Source: Roseateles depolymerans
GTDB lineage: Bacteria; Pseudomonadota; Gammaproteobacteria; Burkholderiales; Burkholderiaceae_C
NCBI RefSeq assembly: GCF_003387155.1
Contig: NZ_QUMT01000008.1
Span: 1 to 64,000 of the forward strand
Reading direction: 5' to 3'
DNA length: 64,000 nucleotides
Position numbers and translations under genes: made by a program. The notes below the pieces were generated by a model. It was not told the DNA's origin. It worked only from the letters and a program-made list of their open reading frames with translations, and did not search any database. Below are positions 48,963-57,892 of this stretch, piece after piece. The first letter of the stretch is position 1; each line of letters starts with the position of its first letter.

Positions 48963-50489
48963 ATGACAGCAGCACACAAGCCCTGGCGAATCACGACCGC
49001 CGCCCCTGCGGACGCTCCGGTCGCGGTGATCGGCGCCGGCGTGATGGGCGCCGGCATCGCCCAGGTGGCGGCCCAGGCCGGGCATCCGGTGCAACTGATG
49101 GACCTGCGGGAGGGCGCAGCGCAAGCGGCGATCGACAAGATCGGGCAGGCCCTGGCCGCGCTGGTCAGCAAGGGCCGGATGGCGGACGAGGAACGTACGG
49201 CGGTGATGGCGCGTCTGCGTCCGGCCGCCTCCGTGGACGACCTGGCCGACGCAGCGCTGGTGGTGGAAGTGATCATCGAGCAACTGGCACCGAAGCAGGC
49301 GCTGCTCAAGGCGCTCGACACGCTGCTGCCGGCGGACGCGCTGATTGCGTCGAACACCTCGTCCATCAGCATCACCGCCCTGGCCAACGGCATGACCACG
49401 CCGCAGCGGCTGGTGGGCATGCACTTCTTCAATCCGGTGCCGCTGATGAAGCTGGTGGAGGTGGTGTGGGGCGCCGAAACCGACCCGGACGCTGCCCAGG
49501 CCATCGACGCCCTGGCCCGGCGCTGGAACAAGACGCCGGTGCATGCGAAGTCCACGCCCGGTTTCATCGTGAACCGGATTGCACGGCCGTATTACGCCGA
49601 GAGCCTTCAGGTCCTGCAGGAGCAGGGGGCCACCCCCGCGGTGGTGGACCGCGCGCTGCGCGGGGCCGGCTTTCGCATGGGCCCGTGCGAGCTGATGGAC
49701 CTGATCGGCCACGACACCAATGCGCTGGTGACCCAGTCGGTGTTCGAGGCGAACTTCGGCGACAAGCGCTTCCAGCCGTCCCTGGTCCAGCGGGCGCTGG
49801 TGGATGGCGGCCGGTTGGGGCGCAAGGTCGGCAAGGGGTTTTATGAGGGGGTGCCGCAGGCCGCGCCTCCAGTCCCCGTCCCCACGACCCCGGCGCCCGC
49901 CGTGACGCTCTGTGGCCAGGGCCCGCTGGTCGAGCATCTGGCCGGCTGGCTGGCCCATCGGGGGCTGACGGTGGCGACGGCACCCGAGGCGGGCTGGCAG
50001 GGGCTGGCGCTGGAAGGCCTGGAGCTGCACCTGACCGACGGCCGCTGCGCTGCAGAACTGGCCCACCATCGGCAGCAGCCGGCCCTGGCCGTGATGGACT
50101 GGCCGGTGGCGCCGGACCGGGCGGACGGTCTGGCCGTCGCGTTCGGACCGAAGGTGACCGAGGCCCAGCAGGCGATGGCCGCTGAGCTGCTTCGCCATCT
50201 GGGCTGGGAGCTGCTGACCCTGCGGGACATCCCCGGACTGGTGGTGGCCCGCACGATTGCCATGCTGGTCAACGAAGCGGCCGATGCGGTCTGGCAGGGA
50301 GTCTGCGACGCGCCGGCCGCCGACACGGCGATGAAGCTGGGCGTGAACTATCCGGCCGGCCCGTTCGAATGGCTGGAGCAACTGGGTGCGCCCACCGTTG
50401 TGCAACTGCTGGAGGGGCTGTTCACCAGTTACCGCAGCGAGCGCTATCGGGTGAGCCCGCTGCTGAAGCATCGGCTCTGGGCTGCCTGA
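48963..50489 (+). CDS. paaH: 3-hydroxyacyl-CoA dehydrogenase, PaaH-like, 508 aa
   Basis: The ATG at 48963 has AGGAGA six bases upstream. Rossmann motif VAVIGAGVMGAGIAQVAAQA, catalytic region GMHFFNPVPLMKLVEVV, then two C-terminal HCDH domains, one ending LVDGGRLGRKVGKGFYEG and the second in the last 130 residues. The double C-terminal domain and ~500-residue size match PaaH (3-hydroxyadipyl-CoA dehydrogenase of phenylacetate and adipate catabolism). It pairs with the upstream enoyl-CoA hydratase and the thiolase at 51951. Confidence 0.88.
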   Translation: MTAAHKPWRITTAAPADAPVAVIGAGVMGAGIAQVAAQAGHPVQLMDLREGAAQAAIDKIGQALAALVSKGRMADEERTAVMARLRPAASVDDLADAALVVEVIIEQLAPKQALLKALDTLLPADALIASNTSSISITALANGMTTPQRLVGMHFFNPVPLMKLVEVVWGAETDPDAAQAIDALARRWNKTPVHAKSTPGFIVNRIARPYYAESLQVLQEQGATPAVVDRALRGAGFRMGPCELMDLIGHDTNALVTQSVFEANFGDKRFQPSLVQRALVDGGRLGRKVGKGFYEGVPQAAPPVPVPTTPAPAVTLCGQGPLVEHLAGWLAHRGLTVATAPEAGWQGLALEGLELHLTDGRCAAELAHHRQQPALAVMDWPVAPDRADGLAVAFGPKVTEAQQAMAAELLRHLGWELLTLRDIPGLVVARTIAMLVNEAADAVWQGVCDAPAADTAMKLGVNYPAGPFEWLEQLGAPTVVQLLEGLFTSYRSERYRVSPLLKHRLWAA

Positions 50490-50570
50490 CGGTCGAGGCT
50501 GAGGCTGAGGCTGACCGCTGACCGCGACGCTGACCGCTGGCGTCGGAACGCAGCACGCGCCCCAAAGAAA

Positions 50571-50600
50571 AACGCCGCGGCGGCGAACCGCGGCGGCGTT
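50571..50600 (-). terminator. Putative rho-independent terminator after the IclR gene
   Basis: AACGCCGC pairs with GCGGCGTT (8 bp), followed after one mismatch by four more pairs, around a short CGAA loop. On the minus strand it is followed by TTTCTTTGG. It lies 22 bases beyond the regulator's stop codon and could also stop transcripts from the paaH-like gene. Confidence 0.75.
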
Positions 50601-50622
50601 GATCGAAGGCGCGGTGCGCCGT

Positions 50623-51456
50623 TCAGAGCAGCATGCGCAGGTGAGCCTGAGCCTGCAGCAGCGGCGGCAGGCAGTGCTCGACCATCTGTTCCATGCTCAT
50701 GCGCGAGGCATGCACGCTGATGGCCATCGCGGCGACGGTGTCGCCCTTGTAGTTCTTCAGCGGCACGCTCACCGAACGCAGGCCCTGTTCCAGTTCCTGG
50801 TCGATCAGCGCATAACCCTGGGCGCGGGCGCGGGCGATCTCGATGCGCAGGCGCTCCGGATGGGTGATGGTGTGCGGCGTCAGGGCGTTGAGTTCCTGGC
50901 GGGCGATGAAGGCATCCACATCGGCTTGCGACTGGGCGGCCAGCAGCACGCGGCCGTTGGCGGTGCAGTAAGCCGGCACGCGGGTGCCAGGTTGCAGCGT
51001 GGGCGACACGACGCGGCCGGCGCTGGTGGCCGAGATGCAGATCACGTCATTGCCGTCCAGCACGCCGGCCGAGCTGGCTTCCTTCATCGCATAGGCCAGC
51101 TTGTGCAGCTCGGGCTCGATGATGCGCGGCAGACGGGCGGAGTGCATGTAGCTCTGGCCCAGGCGCAGCACCTTGGGGGTCAGGGCAAACATCTTGCGGT
51201 CCTGGGAGACGAAGCCCAGGTGGGTCAGCGTCAGCAGGTAACGGCGGGCGGCGGCGCGGGTCAGGCCCGTGCGGCCGGCCACTTCACTGATGGTCAGGCG
51301 CGGACGTTCCTGGTCGAAAGCCTCGATGACGGCCAGGCCCTTTTCGAGGCCGGCCACCAGATCCCGCTTCAGCGGGCCGGTACGGACTTCTTCCGTGGGG
51401 GCGTCGGGAATGACCGCAGCGGTCAGTTCGTCGTCTAGGGAGCGTTCAGCGGACAT
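50623..51456 (-). CDS. IclR family regulator, PcaR/PobR-like, 277 aa
   Basis: Winged HTH (LTISEVAGRTGLTRAAARRY) and IclR effector domain (ISATSAGRVVSPTLQPGTRV, PAYCTANGRVLLA, GYALIDQELEQGLRSVSVP). The long N-terminal extension and the ARRYLLTL motif are typical of PcaR, PcaU and PobR activators of the beta-ketoadipate pathway. It sits between a PaaH-like gene and a PcaF-like thiolase gene, so it probably controls one or both. The gene points away from the thiolase promoter, and an 18-bp palindrome lies in between. Confidence 0.88.
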   Translation of the reverse strand: MSAERSLDDELTAAVIPDAPTEEVRTGPLKRDLVAGLEKGLAVIEAFDQERPRLTISEVAGRTGLTRAAARRYLLTLTHLGFVSQDRKMFALTPKVLRLGQSYMHSARLPRIIEPELHKLAYAMKEASSAGVLDGNDVICISATSAGRVVSPTLQPGTRVPAYCTANGRVLLAAQSQADVDAFIARQELNALTPHTITHPERLRIEIARARAQGYALIDQELEQGLRSVSVPLKNYKGDTVAAMAISVHASRMSMEQMVEHCLPPLLQAQAHLRMLL

Positions 51457-51950
51457 GGTAAACCGTTTGTGCGTTTAACGCCCAAATCTGCTGGGCGTGG
51501 GCAGGAGATGCCCGTCACTATAGGGACAACCCTGTGAAGTATCTTTGCCAGGGCCATTGTTTCCAACGCTATCCGCACGAACATGCACCATGCTGGTGAT
51601 TTCAAGACGATATGCGCCCGGCACCCACACGAAATGGGTGATCAAGGGCGGCAATCGCAAATCAGGGCGCAGGAGCGGGCAGGTGACGGGCGATTGGCAA
51701 CAAGAAATGACGAGGGGGACCTATGAAAAGTGGTCATGCCGCTCATATATGAGCGGTATGCGCCACCAGACGCCGTCAGTATCCCATGCGATGTGCGATT
51801 ACCGCTTCCCCGAATGGGACCGTTGTCATGACAATTTTTCAGCGTCCGCTGACTTTTGCTCATGATTGGCTTACGCGTACGGCTGCGCGTGGGACGCCCA
51901 AACGCCCCCCGAAAGGGTGAGGCGACGCGCTCAGCGTCGCTCTGGACCGC
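51457..51950. other. 494-base region without a convincing gene
   Basis: Lies upstream of the IclR gene and downstream of the thiolase stop. The strand-neutral, AT-richer sequence has no ORF with a convincing start and codon bias. It contains the promoter of the IclR gene and a perfect 18-bp palindrome at 51739-51756. Nothing else recognised. Confidence 0.6.
51739..51756. promoter_or_regulatory. 18-bp perfect palindrome
   Basis: CCGCTCATATATGAGCGG is a perfect palindrome and extends imperfectly to 26 bases (CATG and TATG flanks). It lies about 280 bases upstream of the IclR gene start. It is the right size for a dimeric regulator site; which regulator is unknown. Confidence 0.55.
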
Positions 51951-53150
51951 TCAGACCCGCTCGATGACCACCGCAATCCCCTGGCCGACGCCGATGCACA
52001 TCGTGCACAGGGCATACCGGCCCCCGGTGCGCTGCAGTTGGTGGGCAGCGGTGGCCACCAGCCGCGCGCCGCTGGCCCCCAGCGGATGGCCCAGGGCAAT
52101 GGCCCCGCCGTTCGGATTGACGCGGGGGTCGTCGTCCTGCAGCCCCAGGTCGCGCAGAACGGCAAGCCCCTGCGCCGCAAACGCCTCGTTGAGCTCGATG
52201 ACGTCCATCTGCGCCAGCGTCAGGCCCACCTGGGCCAGCACCTTGCGGCTGGCCGGCGCCGGGCCGATGCCCATGATGCGCGGTGGCACGCCCGCCGTGG
52301 CCATGCCCAGCACCCGCGCCTGCGGCGTCAGGCCATGGCGTCGCACCCCTTCTTCGCTGGCCATCAGCAGGGCCACGCTCCCGTCGTTGACGCCGGAGGC
52401 ATTGCCCGCCGTCACGCTGCCGTCGGGACGCACCACGCCTTTCAGACGTGCCAGCGCCTCCAGGCTGGTCTCCCGGGGATGCTCGTCCTGGCTGACGACG
52501 ATGGGCTCGCCCTTTTTCTGCGGCAGGGTGACCGGGCAGATCTCCTCGGCCAGGAAGCCGCTGCGCTGCGCCGCCAGGGCCTTGGTCTGACTGGCCAGGG
52601 CCATGCGGTCCTGCGCTTCGCGTTCGATGCCGAAGTCGGTGGCGACGTTTTCAGCGGTCTCCGGCATCGCGTCCACGCCGTACTGCGCCTTCATCTGCGG
52701 ATTCACGAAGCGCCAGCCGATGGTGGTGTCGTAGAGCGCGCTGCTGCGCGAAAAAGCGGACTCGGCCTTGGGCATGACGAAGGGGGCGCGGCTCATGCTT
52801 TCCACACCACCGGCGATCATCAAGTGGGCCTCGCCGCTGCGCAGCGCCCGGGCGGCGGTGCCCACGGCATCCATGCCGGAGCCGCAGAGCCGGTTGAGCG
52901 TCATGCCGGGCACGTCCACGGGAAGGCCCGCCAGCAGCGCGGCCATGCGGGCGACGTTTCGGTTGTCTTCGCCGGCCTGGTTGGCGCAGCCATACAGCAC
53001 GTCATCCACCGCGCTCCAGTCCAGGCCCGGATGCCGTGCGATGAGCGCCCGGATCGGCACGGCAGCCAGATCATCCGCACGAACCGTTGCAAGGGCGCCC
53101 GCATAGCGACCAAAGGGCGTCCGCTGTGCGTCACAAATGTAGGCAAACAT
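51951..53150 (-). CDS. pcaF: 3-oxoadipyl-CoA thiolase (PcaF/PaaJ), 399 aa
   Basis: Start at ATG 53150 (MFAYICDAQRTPFGRYAGAL). Thiolase motifs: catalytic Cys in NRLCGSGMDAV, NEAFAAQGLAV, catalytic His in GGAIALGHPLGASGARL, and second Cys in CTMCIGVGQGIA. The YICDAQRTPFGRYAG opening and GVDAMPETAENVA block are characteristic of PcaF. It cleaves 3-oxoadipyl-CoA to succinyl-CoA and acetyl-CoA, the last step shared by the beta-ketoadipate, phenylacetate and adipate routes. Confidence 0.93.
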   Translation of the reverse strand: MFAYICDAQRTPFGRYAGALATVRADDLAAVPIRALIARHPGLDWSAVDDVLYGCANQAGEDNRNVARMAALLAGLPVDVPGMTLNRLCGSGMDAVGTAARALRSGEAHLMIAGGVESMSRAPFVMPKAESAFSRSSALYDTTIGWRFVNPQMKAQYGVDAMPETAENVATDFGIEREAQDRMALASQTKALAAQRSGFLAEEICPVTLPQKKGEPIVVSQDEHPRETSLEALARLKGVVRPDGSVTAGNASGVNDGSVALLMASEEGVRRHGLTPQARVLGMATAGVPPRIMGIGPAPASRKVLAQVGLTLAQMDVIELNEAFAAQGLAVLRDLGLQDDDPRVNPNGGAIALGHPLGASGARLVATAAHQLQRTGGRYALCTMCIGVGQGIAVVIERV

Positions 53151-53341
53151 GACAGTCTCCGGAATCTTTATGAGAATGGTGGGTCGGGAACGATCATAGG
53201 GGGGCAGGGGAAAAAGCTGTGACAAGTTGCACGCAAGCGGTTGGAACGTCCGCCGTGTCGCGCTGCAGACGCGAAATTGGCTTAACTTCCGCCCCTCTCC
53301 AGCCGAAGCACGGATGAGGGCGGAAACCCTGTGGAATCAAA

Positions 53342-54625
53342 ATGAAGGACAAGTCGGCCGATCCGTTGATCGATGTCAGCCAGCTCAAGGTGGGGATGTT
53401 CATCCACCTGGACCTGGGCTGGATGTCGCACCCGTTCCCGCTGAGCAGTTTCAAGCTCAGCTCGGAAGAGCAACTGCTGATCCTTCGCCGGCTGGGCCTC
53501 AAACAGGTGCGCTGGAGCCCCAGCCGCAGCGACCTGCCGCTGGAAGCGGCCCCGATGCCGGCCGTGCCTGCGCCGGCCGCCGCGCCCACGGCCGCGGCCG
53601 CGGACAACGACCCTGAAAAAGACCAGCACCGTCTGGCGTTGGCACAGCAGCGGGAAGCCCTGCTGCTGTGCGAGCGTCAATATGCGGAAGCCGCCTCGGC
53701 CCTGCGTGAATTGATGGACCTGGTGCCCCGCGAGCCGGTGAATGCCAAGGACCGCTCCGCCGCTCTGTCCCGCGCGCTGCTGGACAAGATGCTGGTGGAG
53801 GGCGACATCAACATCCGCCTGCTCAATGAAGGCGCCGGCGACCGGGCATCGGCCCATGCGCTGAACGTGGCCATCATCTCGATGCTGCTGGGCCGGGCCT
53901 TTGGCCTGGGCAACGAGGAACTGGCCGACCTGGGCCAGGGCGCGCTGCTGCACGACCTGGGCAAGCTGGAGCTGACCCCGCGCTTTCGCCATCGTGACGA
54001 GAGCTTCACCGTGGCCGAAGTGCAGGCCTATCAGCAGCACGTGGCCAAGGGCGTGGCGCTGGCGCAGAAGATGGGCGTCAGTGCCGCCCCGCTGCTGGTC
54101 ATCGCGCAGCATCATGAACATGCGGACGGCAGCGGCTTCCCGCAGCATCTCAATGCCGATCGGATGAGCATTCTGGCCCGCATCGTCGCCTTGGTGAACC
54201 GCTTCGACGGGCTGTGCAATCCGCTGATCGCCGCCAAGGCCATGACGCCGCACGAGGCGCTGTCGCTGATGTTCGCGCAGGGGCGCAGCCGCTTCGACGC
54301 CACCATGCTCAATGCCTTCATCCGCATGATGGGTGTGTATCCCCCTGGCTCGGCGGTGCAGTTGACCGACGACCGTTATGCGCTGGTGGTGGCGGTGAAC
54401 TCCTCCCGTCCGCTCAAGCCCAAGGTCATGGTGCACGACGCCAAGGTGCCGCGTGACGAGGCCCTGCTGTTGAACCTGGAAGAGATGCCGGACCTGGGCA
54501 TCCGCCGCAGCCTCAAGCCGCAGCAACTGCCTCGCGCCTCGATGGACTACCTGTCGCCGCGTGGCCGTATCGCCTACTTCTTCGAACCCGCCAATCCGTC
54601 GCAGTCCCGGGAGCTGGCCGCGTGA
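53342..54625 (+). CDS. DUF3391 and HD-GYP domain protein, 427 aa
   Basis: N-terminal DUF3391 (IDVSQLKVGMFIHLDLGWM, EQLLILRRLGLKQVRW) joined by an Ala/Pro linker to an HD-GYP-type domain: ALLHDLGKLEL, HHEHADGSGFP and ALVNRFDGLCNP. The GYP triad reads GFP, but the metal-binding HD and HH are kept, so c-di-GMP hydrolysis is plausible. The stop codon overlaps the GTG start of the next gene (GTGA), which encodes a GGDEF-EAL protein. Confidence 0.9.
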   Translation: MKDKSADPLIDVSQLKVGMFIHLDLGWMSHPFPLSSFKLSSEEQLLILRRLGLKQVRWSPSRSDLPLEAAPMPAVPAPAAAPTAAAADNDPEKDQHRLALAQQREALLLCERQYAEAASALRELMDLVPREPVNAKDRSAALSRALLDKMLVEGDINIRLLNEGAGDRASAHALNVAIISMLLGRAFGLGNEELADLGQGALLHDLGKLELTPRFRHRDESFTVAEVQAYQQHVAKGVALAQKMGVSAAPLLVIAQHHEHADGSGFPQHLNADRMSILARIVALVNRFDGLCNPLIAAKAMTPHEALSLMFAQGRSRFDATMLNAFIRMMGVYPPGSAVQLTDDRYALVVAVNSSRPLKPKVMVHDAKVPRDEALLLNLEEMPDLGIRRSLKPQQLPRASMDYLSPRGRIAYFFEPANPSQSRELAA

Positions 54626-56844
54626 AACCGGTGCGTCCTGCTCGCGGCGCCGCACAGGCGCCGGAGGGCCCGTCGGACCTCGTATCCCCGGCAGTCCTCC
54701 TGAACCCGTCCTTCCTGCGCCTGATCGATGGCCTGCAGGAAGCGGTCTGGCTGGTCTGTGCCCGCACCCATGCGGTGGTGGCGGTGAACGCCGCCTCCCA
54801 GGCTTTGCTGGGCCTGGACGCTCGGGACCTGGTCGGCAGCCAGATCGAGTCGCTGGCGGCCACGCCGGAAGATGCGCTGTTCTGGATGGACGCCGCCATC
54901 GGCCGCCGGGAGCCGCTGCACACCGACACCATGATGCGCCATGCCGACGGCCGCATGCTGTGGGTGTCCCGGCGCATCAGCCATGTGCCGCAGCCCGAAG
55001 GACACGGCCTGTGGCTGGTGGCCATGCGGGACCAGACCCAGCAGCGCCACCACGACGAGGAGCGTGAAACCCTGCTCGCCGAGCTGCGCGCCACGCTGGA
55101 ATCGACCGCCGACGGCATCCTGGTGACCGACCTGGCCGGACGCATCCGCAGCTTCAACCAGCGGCTGGCCTCGCTGTGGGGCATCCCCGAGGACCTGCTC
55201 AACGAACGCAATGACGACGCGGTGCAGGCCTGGATGCGTCGCAGCGTGGTGGACGGCCAGGGCTATGCGATGCGGCTGACCGCCATCCAGGAATCCCCGC
55301 TGCTGCACACCAGCGACAACATCAAGCTGATCGACGGGCGGGTGATGGAGCGGGTCTCGCTGCCGCAATGGAGCCGCGGACGGCCAATTGGCCGGGTCTA
55401 TTCCTTCCGCGACCTGAGCGAGAAACTGGCGGCCCGCCAGCGCATCGAGGAGCTGTCCCACAACGACATGCTCACCAGCCTGCCCAACCGCCGCGCGCTG
55501 CTGGAGCGGGTGGACTATGCGCAGGCCATGGCCCGGCGCGAGGCCTCGCCGTTTGCGCTGCTCAATGTCGACCTGGACCGCTTCAAGCAGATCAACGACA
55601 CCCTCGGCCATTCCTACGGCGACCGCGTCATCAAGGAAGTGGCCGTGCGGCTGAAGGAATCGCTGCGGGAAGTGGACACCGTGGCCCGGCTGGACGGCGA
55701 TGAATTCGCGCTGCTGATCCACCAGGCCGATGCCCGGGGCGCCGAACATGCGGCCCGCCGGGTGCAGGAAGCGATGTCGCGGCCCTTCAGCTTCGACACG
55801 CTGAGCTTCACCGTCACCTGCAGCATCGGCATTGCGCTGTTCCCCGGCGACGGTGCGAGCGCCGACGACCTGCTGGCCAGCGCCGAGCGGGCCATGCACT
55901 GGGTCAAGGAAAGCGGCCGCAGTGCCTTCCGTTTCCACCAGCCTCGCAAGGATGTGGACCTGCTCTCGCGCATGCGGCTGGACCATGCCATGCGGCGCGC
56001 GCTGCAGGAGGGCGAGTTCCGGCTGCACTTCCAGCCCCAGATCGCGGTGGACAGCGGCGCGCTGATCGGCGCGGAAGCCTTGATCCGCTGGCGGGACCCG
56101 CATCGGGGCGATGTGCCGCCTTCGGAGTTCATCCCCGTGGCGGAAGAAAGCGGCTTCATCATCGCCATCGGCCAATGGGTGCTGCAGCAGGCGGTGGCGC
56201 AGGCGGCCGACTGGCTGAAGAAGGGCCTGCGGGTGCCGGTGGCCGTCAACGTCTCGGCGCTGCAGTTCCAGCAACCGCAGTTCGTGGACACCGTGGCTCA
56301 GACCCTGCGCGCCGCACAGCTGCCGCCAGACCTGCTGGAGCTGGAGCTGACCGAGTCGGTGCTGCTGCGTGACGCGGACGAAGCGCTGCACCGCATGCAG
56401 GCGCTGTCCGAGCTGGGGCTGCAACTGGCGATCGATGATTTCGGCACCGGGTATTCCAGCCTGGGCTACCTCAAACGTTTCCCCATCCAGCGACTGAAGG
56501 TGGACCGAAGCTTCGTCAAGGGCCTGCCGGGCGATGCGAGCGACGAGGGCATCGTCAATGCCATCGTGCAGATGGGGCGGGCGCTGAAGCTCCAGGTCAT
56601 CGCCGAGGGCGTGGAGACCGAGGACCAACTGGCCTTCCTGGCGCGCTGCGGCTGCCAGGAATACCAGGGCTTCCTGTGCGCGCCGGCGCTGGATCCGCGC
56701 AGCTTCGAGCATCGCTTCAAGCCGGCCGACGCCATCGGTACGCCCCCGGCGGCGCACGCGTCGGCAAAGCCGGTGCCCGTGTCCGCCGCCGAGCCGGTGG
56801 CCGGCCCTTCCAAGCCGACAGTGCGTCTGGTGCGCGGCGCCTGA
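54622..56844 (+). CDS. PAS-PAS-GGDEF-EAL cyclic di-GMP enzyme, 740 aa
   Basis: Starts at GTG 54622 overlapping the previous stop. Two PAS domains (AVNAASQALLGLDARDLVG; VTDLAGRIRSFNQRLASLWG), then GGDEF with NVDLDRFKQINDTLGHSYGD and the signature RLDGDEFALLI (first Gly replaced by Asp), then an EAL domain with intact GAEALIRWRDP, LTESVLL, DDFGTGYSSLGYLKRFP and AEGVETEDQL. The EAL half looks active; the DGDEF half may be an active or GTP-sensing cyclase. It is coupled to an HD-GYP protein, so both ends of c-di-GMP turnover are made together. Confidence 0.93.
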   Translation: MKPVRPARGAAQAPEGPSDLVSPAVLLNPSFLRLIDGLQEAVWLVCARTHAVVAVNAASQALLGLDARDLVGSQIESLAATPEDALFWMDAAIGRREPLHTDTMMRHADGRMLWVSRRISHVPQPEGHGLWLVAMRDQTQQRHHDEERETLLAELRATLESTADGILVTDLAGRIRSFNQRLASLWGIPEDLLNERNDDAVQAWMRRSVVDGQGYAMRLTAIQESPLLHTSDNIKLIDGRVMERVSLPQWSRGRPIGRVYSFRDLSEKLAARQRIEELSHNDMLTSLPNRRALLERVDYAQAMARREASPFALLNVDLDRFKQINDTLGHSYGDRVIKEVAVRLKESLREVDTVARLDGDEFALLIHQADARGAEHAARRVQEAMSRPFSFDTLSFTVTCSIGIALFPGDGASADDLLASAERAMHWVKESGRSAFRFHQPRKDVDLLSRMRLDHAMRRALQEGEFRLHFQPQIAVDSGALIGAEALIRWRDPHRGDVPPSEFIPVAEESGFIIAIGQWVLQQAVAQAADWLKKGLRVPVAVNVSALQFQQPQFVDTVAQTLRAAQLPPDLLELELTESVLLRDADEALHRMQALSELGLQLAIDDFGTGYSSLGYLKRFPIQRLKVDRSFVKGLPGDASDEGIVNAIVQMGRALKLQVIAEGVETEDQLAFLARCGCQEYQGFLCAPALDPRSFEHRFKPADAIGTPPAAHASAKPVPVSAAEPVAGPSKPTVRLVRGA

Positions 56845-56893
56845 GGGCACAATGCATGTAGGCCGCCGCATGCCCGGCGGAACGGAGACCAGC

Positions 56894-57217
56894 GTGCTGT
56901 ACAAATTCAAATCCAAGGCCGGCGCGGACGTGATCATGCTGCAGCCGCACGGCGACCAGGCCCTGCAGGTGCTGGGGCGCGAGCCGTCGGCCCAGGGCAT
57001 CTTCCAGTCGGCGGACCTGCCGGGGCTCATCCAGCGCGGCGAGGCCGCCATCGAGGAAGAGCAGGCGGCCCATGAACGGGCCAAGGCCGAGGCGCAGGCC
57101 GAGGGCCGCAAGGCACCTCCCGCGCCCGAAGTGGCCCTGCGGCAGCGGCTGTGGCCCCTGCTGGAGCTGATGCGGGCGGCATCGGCCTCGCAGACCGATG
57201 TGGTCTGGGGCGTCTGA
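56894..57217 (+). CDS. DUF1840 family protein, 107 aa
   Basis: From GTG 56894, with GGAG upstream, the product opens VLYKFKSKAGADVIMLQPHG, the usual start of this betaproteobacterial family, and ends LLELMRAASASQTDVVWGV. A Glu/Ala-rich helix lies in the middle (AAIEEEQAAHERAKAEAQ). An in-frame ATG at 56852 would add 14 residues that do not fit the family. Function unknown. The histidine phosphatase gene follows directly. Confidence 0.85.
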   Translation: MLYKFKSKAGADVIMLQPHGDQALQVLGREPSAQGIFQSADLPGLIQRGEAAIEEEQAAHERAKAEAQAEGRKAPPAPEVALRQRLWPLLELMRAASASQTDVVWGV

Positions 57218-57892
57218 GTGGACGCGACGCTGGTCTTTGCCCTTCGTCATGGCGAAACCGCCTGGAACCGGGAAGGGCGCCTGCAAGGCCATCTGAACCT
57301 GCCGCTCAATGACATGGGGCAGGCCCAGGCCCGGCGCCTGGGGGCCGCCCTGGCGGACCAGGCGATCGATGCCGTGTATGCCAGCGACCTGGACCGCGCC
57401 CTGAGTACCGCGAAGGCGGTGGCAGCGGCGCACGGGCTGCCGGTCCACACCGACCCGCGCCTGCGCGAACGCAGTTTTGGCCGCTTTGAAGGGCGCCTGT
57501 GGGCCGACATCGAGGCGGACTATCCGGAGGCTGCGGTGCGCTGGAAGCAGCGGGACCCCACCTTCGAGCCGCCGGGCGGGGAGAGTCTCACCACCTTCTA
57601 TGCCCGCTGCATCGAAGCCGCCTCCTCGATTGCCCTGGCGCATGCGGGGCAGACGGTTGCGCTGGTGGCCCATGGCGGCGTGCTGGACTGCCTCTATCGC
57701 GCCGCCACCCATGTGGACCTCCAGGCGCCGCGCAGCTGGCTGCTGGGCAACGCCAGCATCAACCGGCTGCTGCACACCCCGCAAGGGTTCAGCCTGGTGG
57801 GCTGGAACGACGACCACCACCTGCAGGGGCTGGCCCTGGACGATGCGGGCGTGCCCGGTTTCATGCCGCGCGCGGAGCCCAGCCGGGCCTGA
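57218..57892 (+). CDS. Histidine phosphatase family protein (phosphoglycerate mutase-like), 224 aa
   Basis: GTG start immediately after the DUF1840 stop codon. Catalytic RHG motif in ALRHGETAWNREGRLQGHLN, ERSFGRFEG, and second His in ALVAHGGVLDCLYRA. Size and motifs match GpmB/CobC-type phosphatases with broad substrate range. No signal peptide, so cytoplasmic. The specific phosphoester is not evident. Confidence 0.9.
   Translation: MDATLVFALRHGETAWNREGRLQGHLNLPLNDMGQAQARRLGAALADQAIDAVYASDLDRALSTAKAVAAAHGLPVHTDPRLRERSFGRFEGRLWADIEADYPEAAVRWKQRDPTFEPPGGESLTTFYARCIEAASSIALAHAGQTVALVAHGGVLDCLYRAATHVDLQAPRSWLLGNASINRLLHTPQGFSLVGWNDDHHLQGLALDDAGVPGFMPRAEPSRA

Noticed and set aside
50490-50545. 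GAGGCT and CTGACCGC short repeats after the paaH-like gene
   Set aside because: Imperfect low-complexity repeats with no symmetry or function that I can support.
51545-51865. A 106-codon open frame in the gap between the IclR and thiolase genes
   Set aside because: No ribosome-binding site, no coding bias and no recognisable protein features; it also covers the palindrome at 51739.
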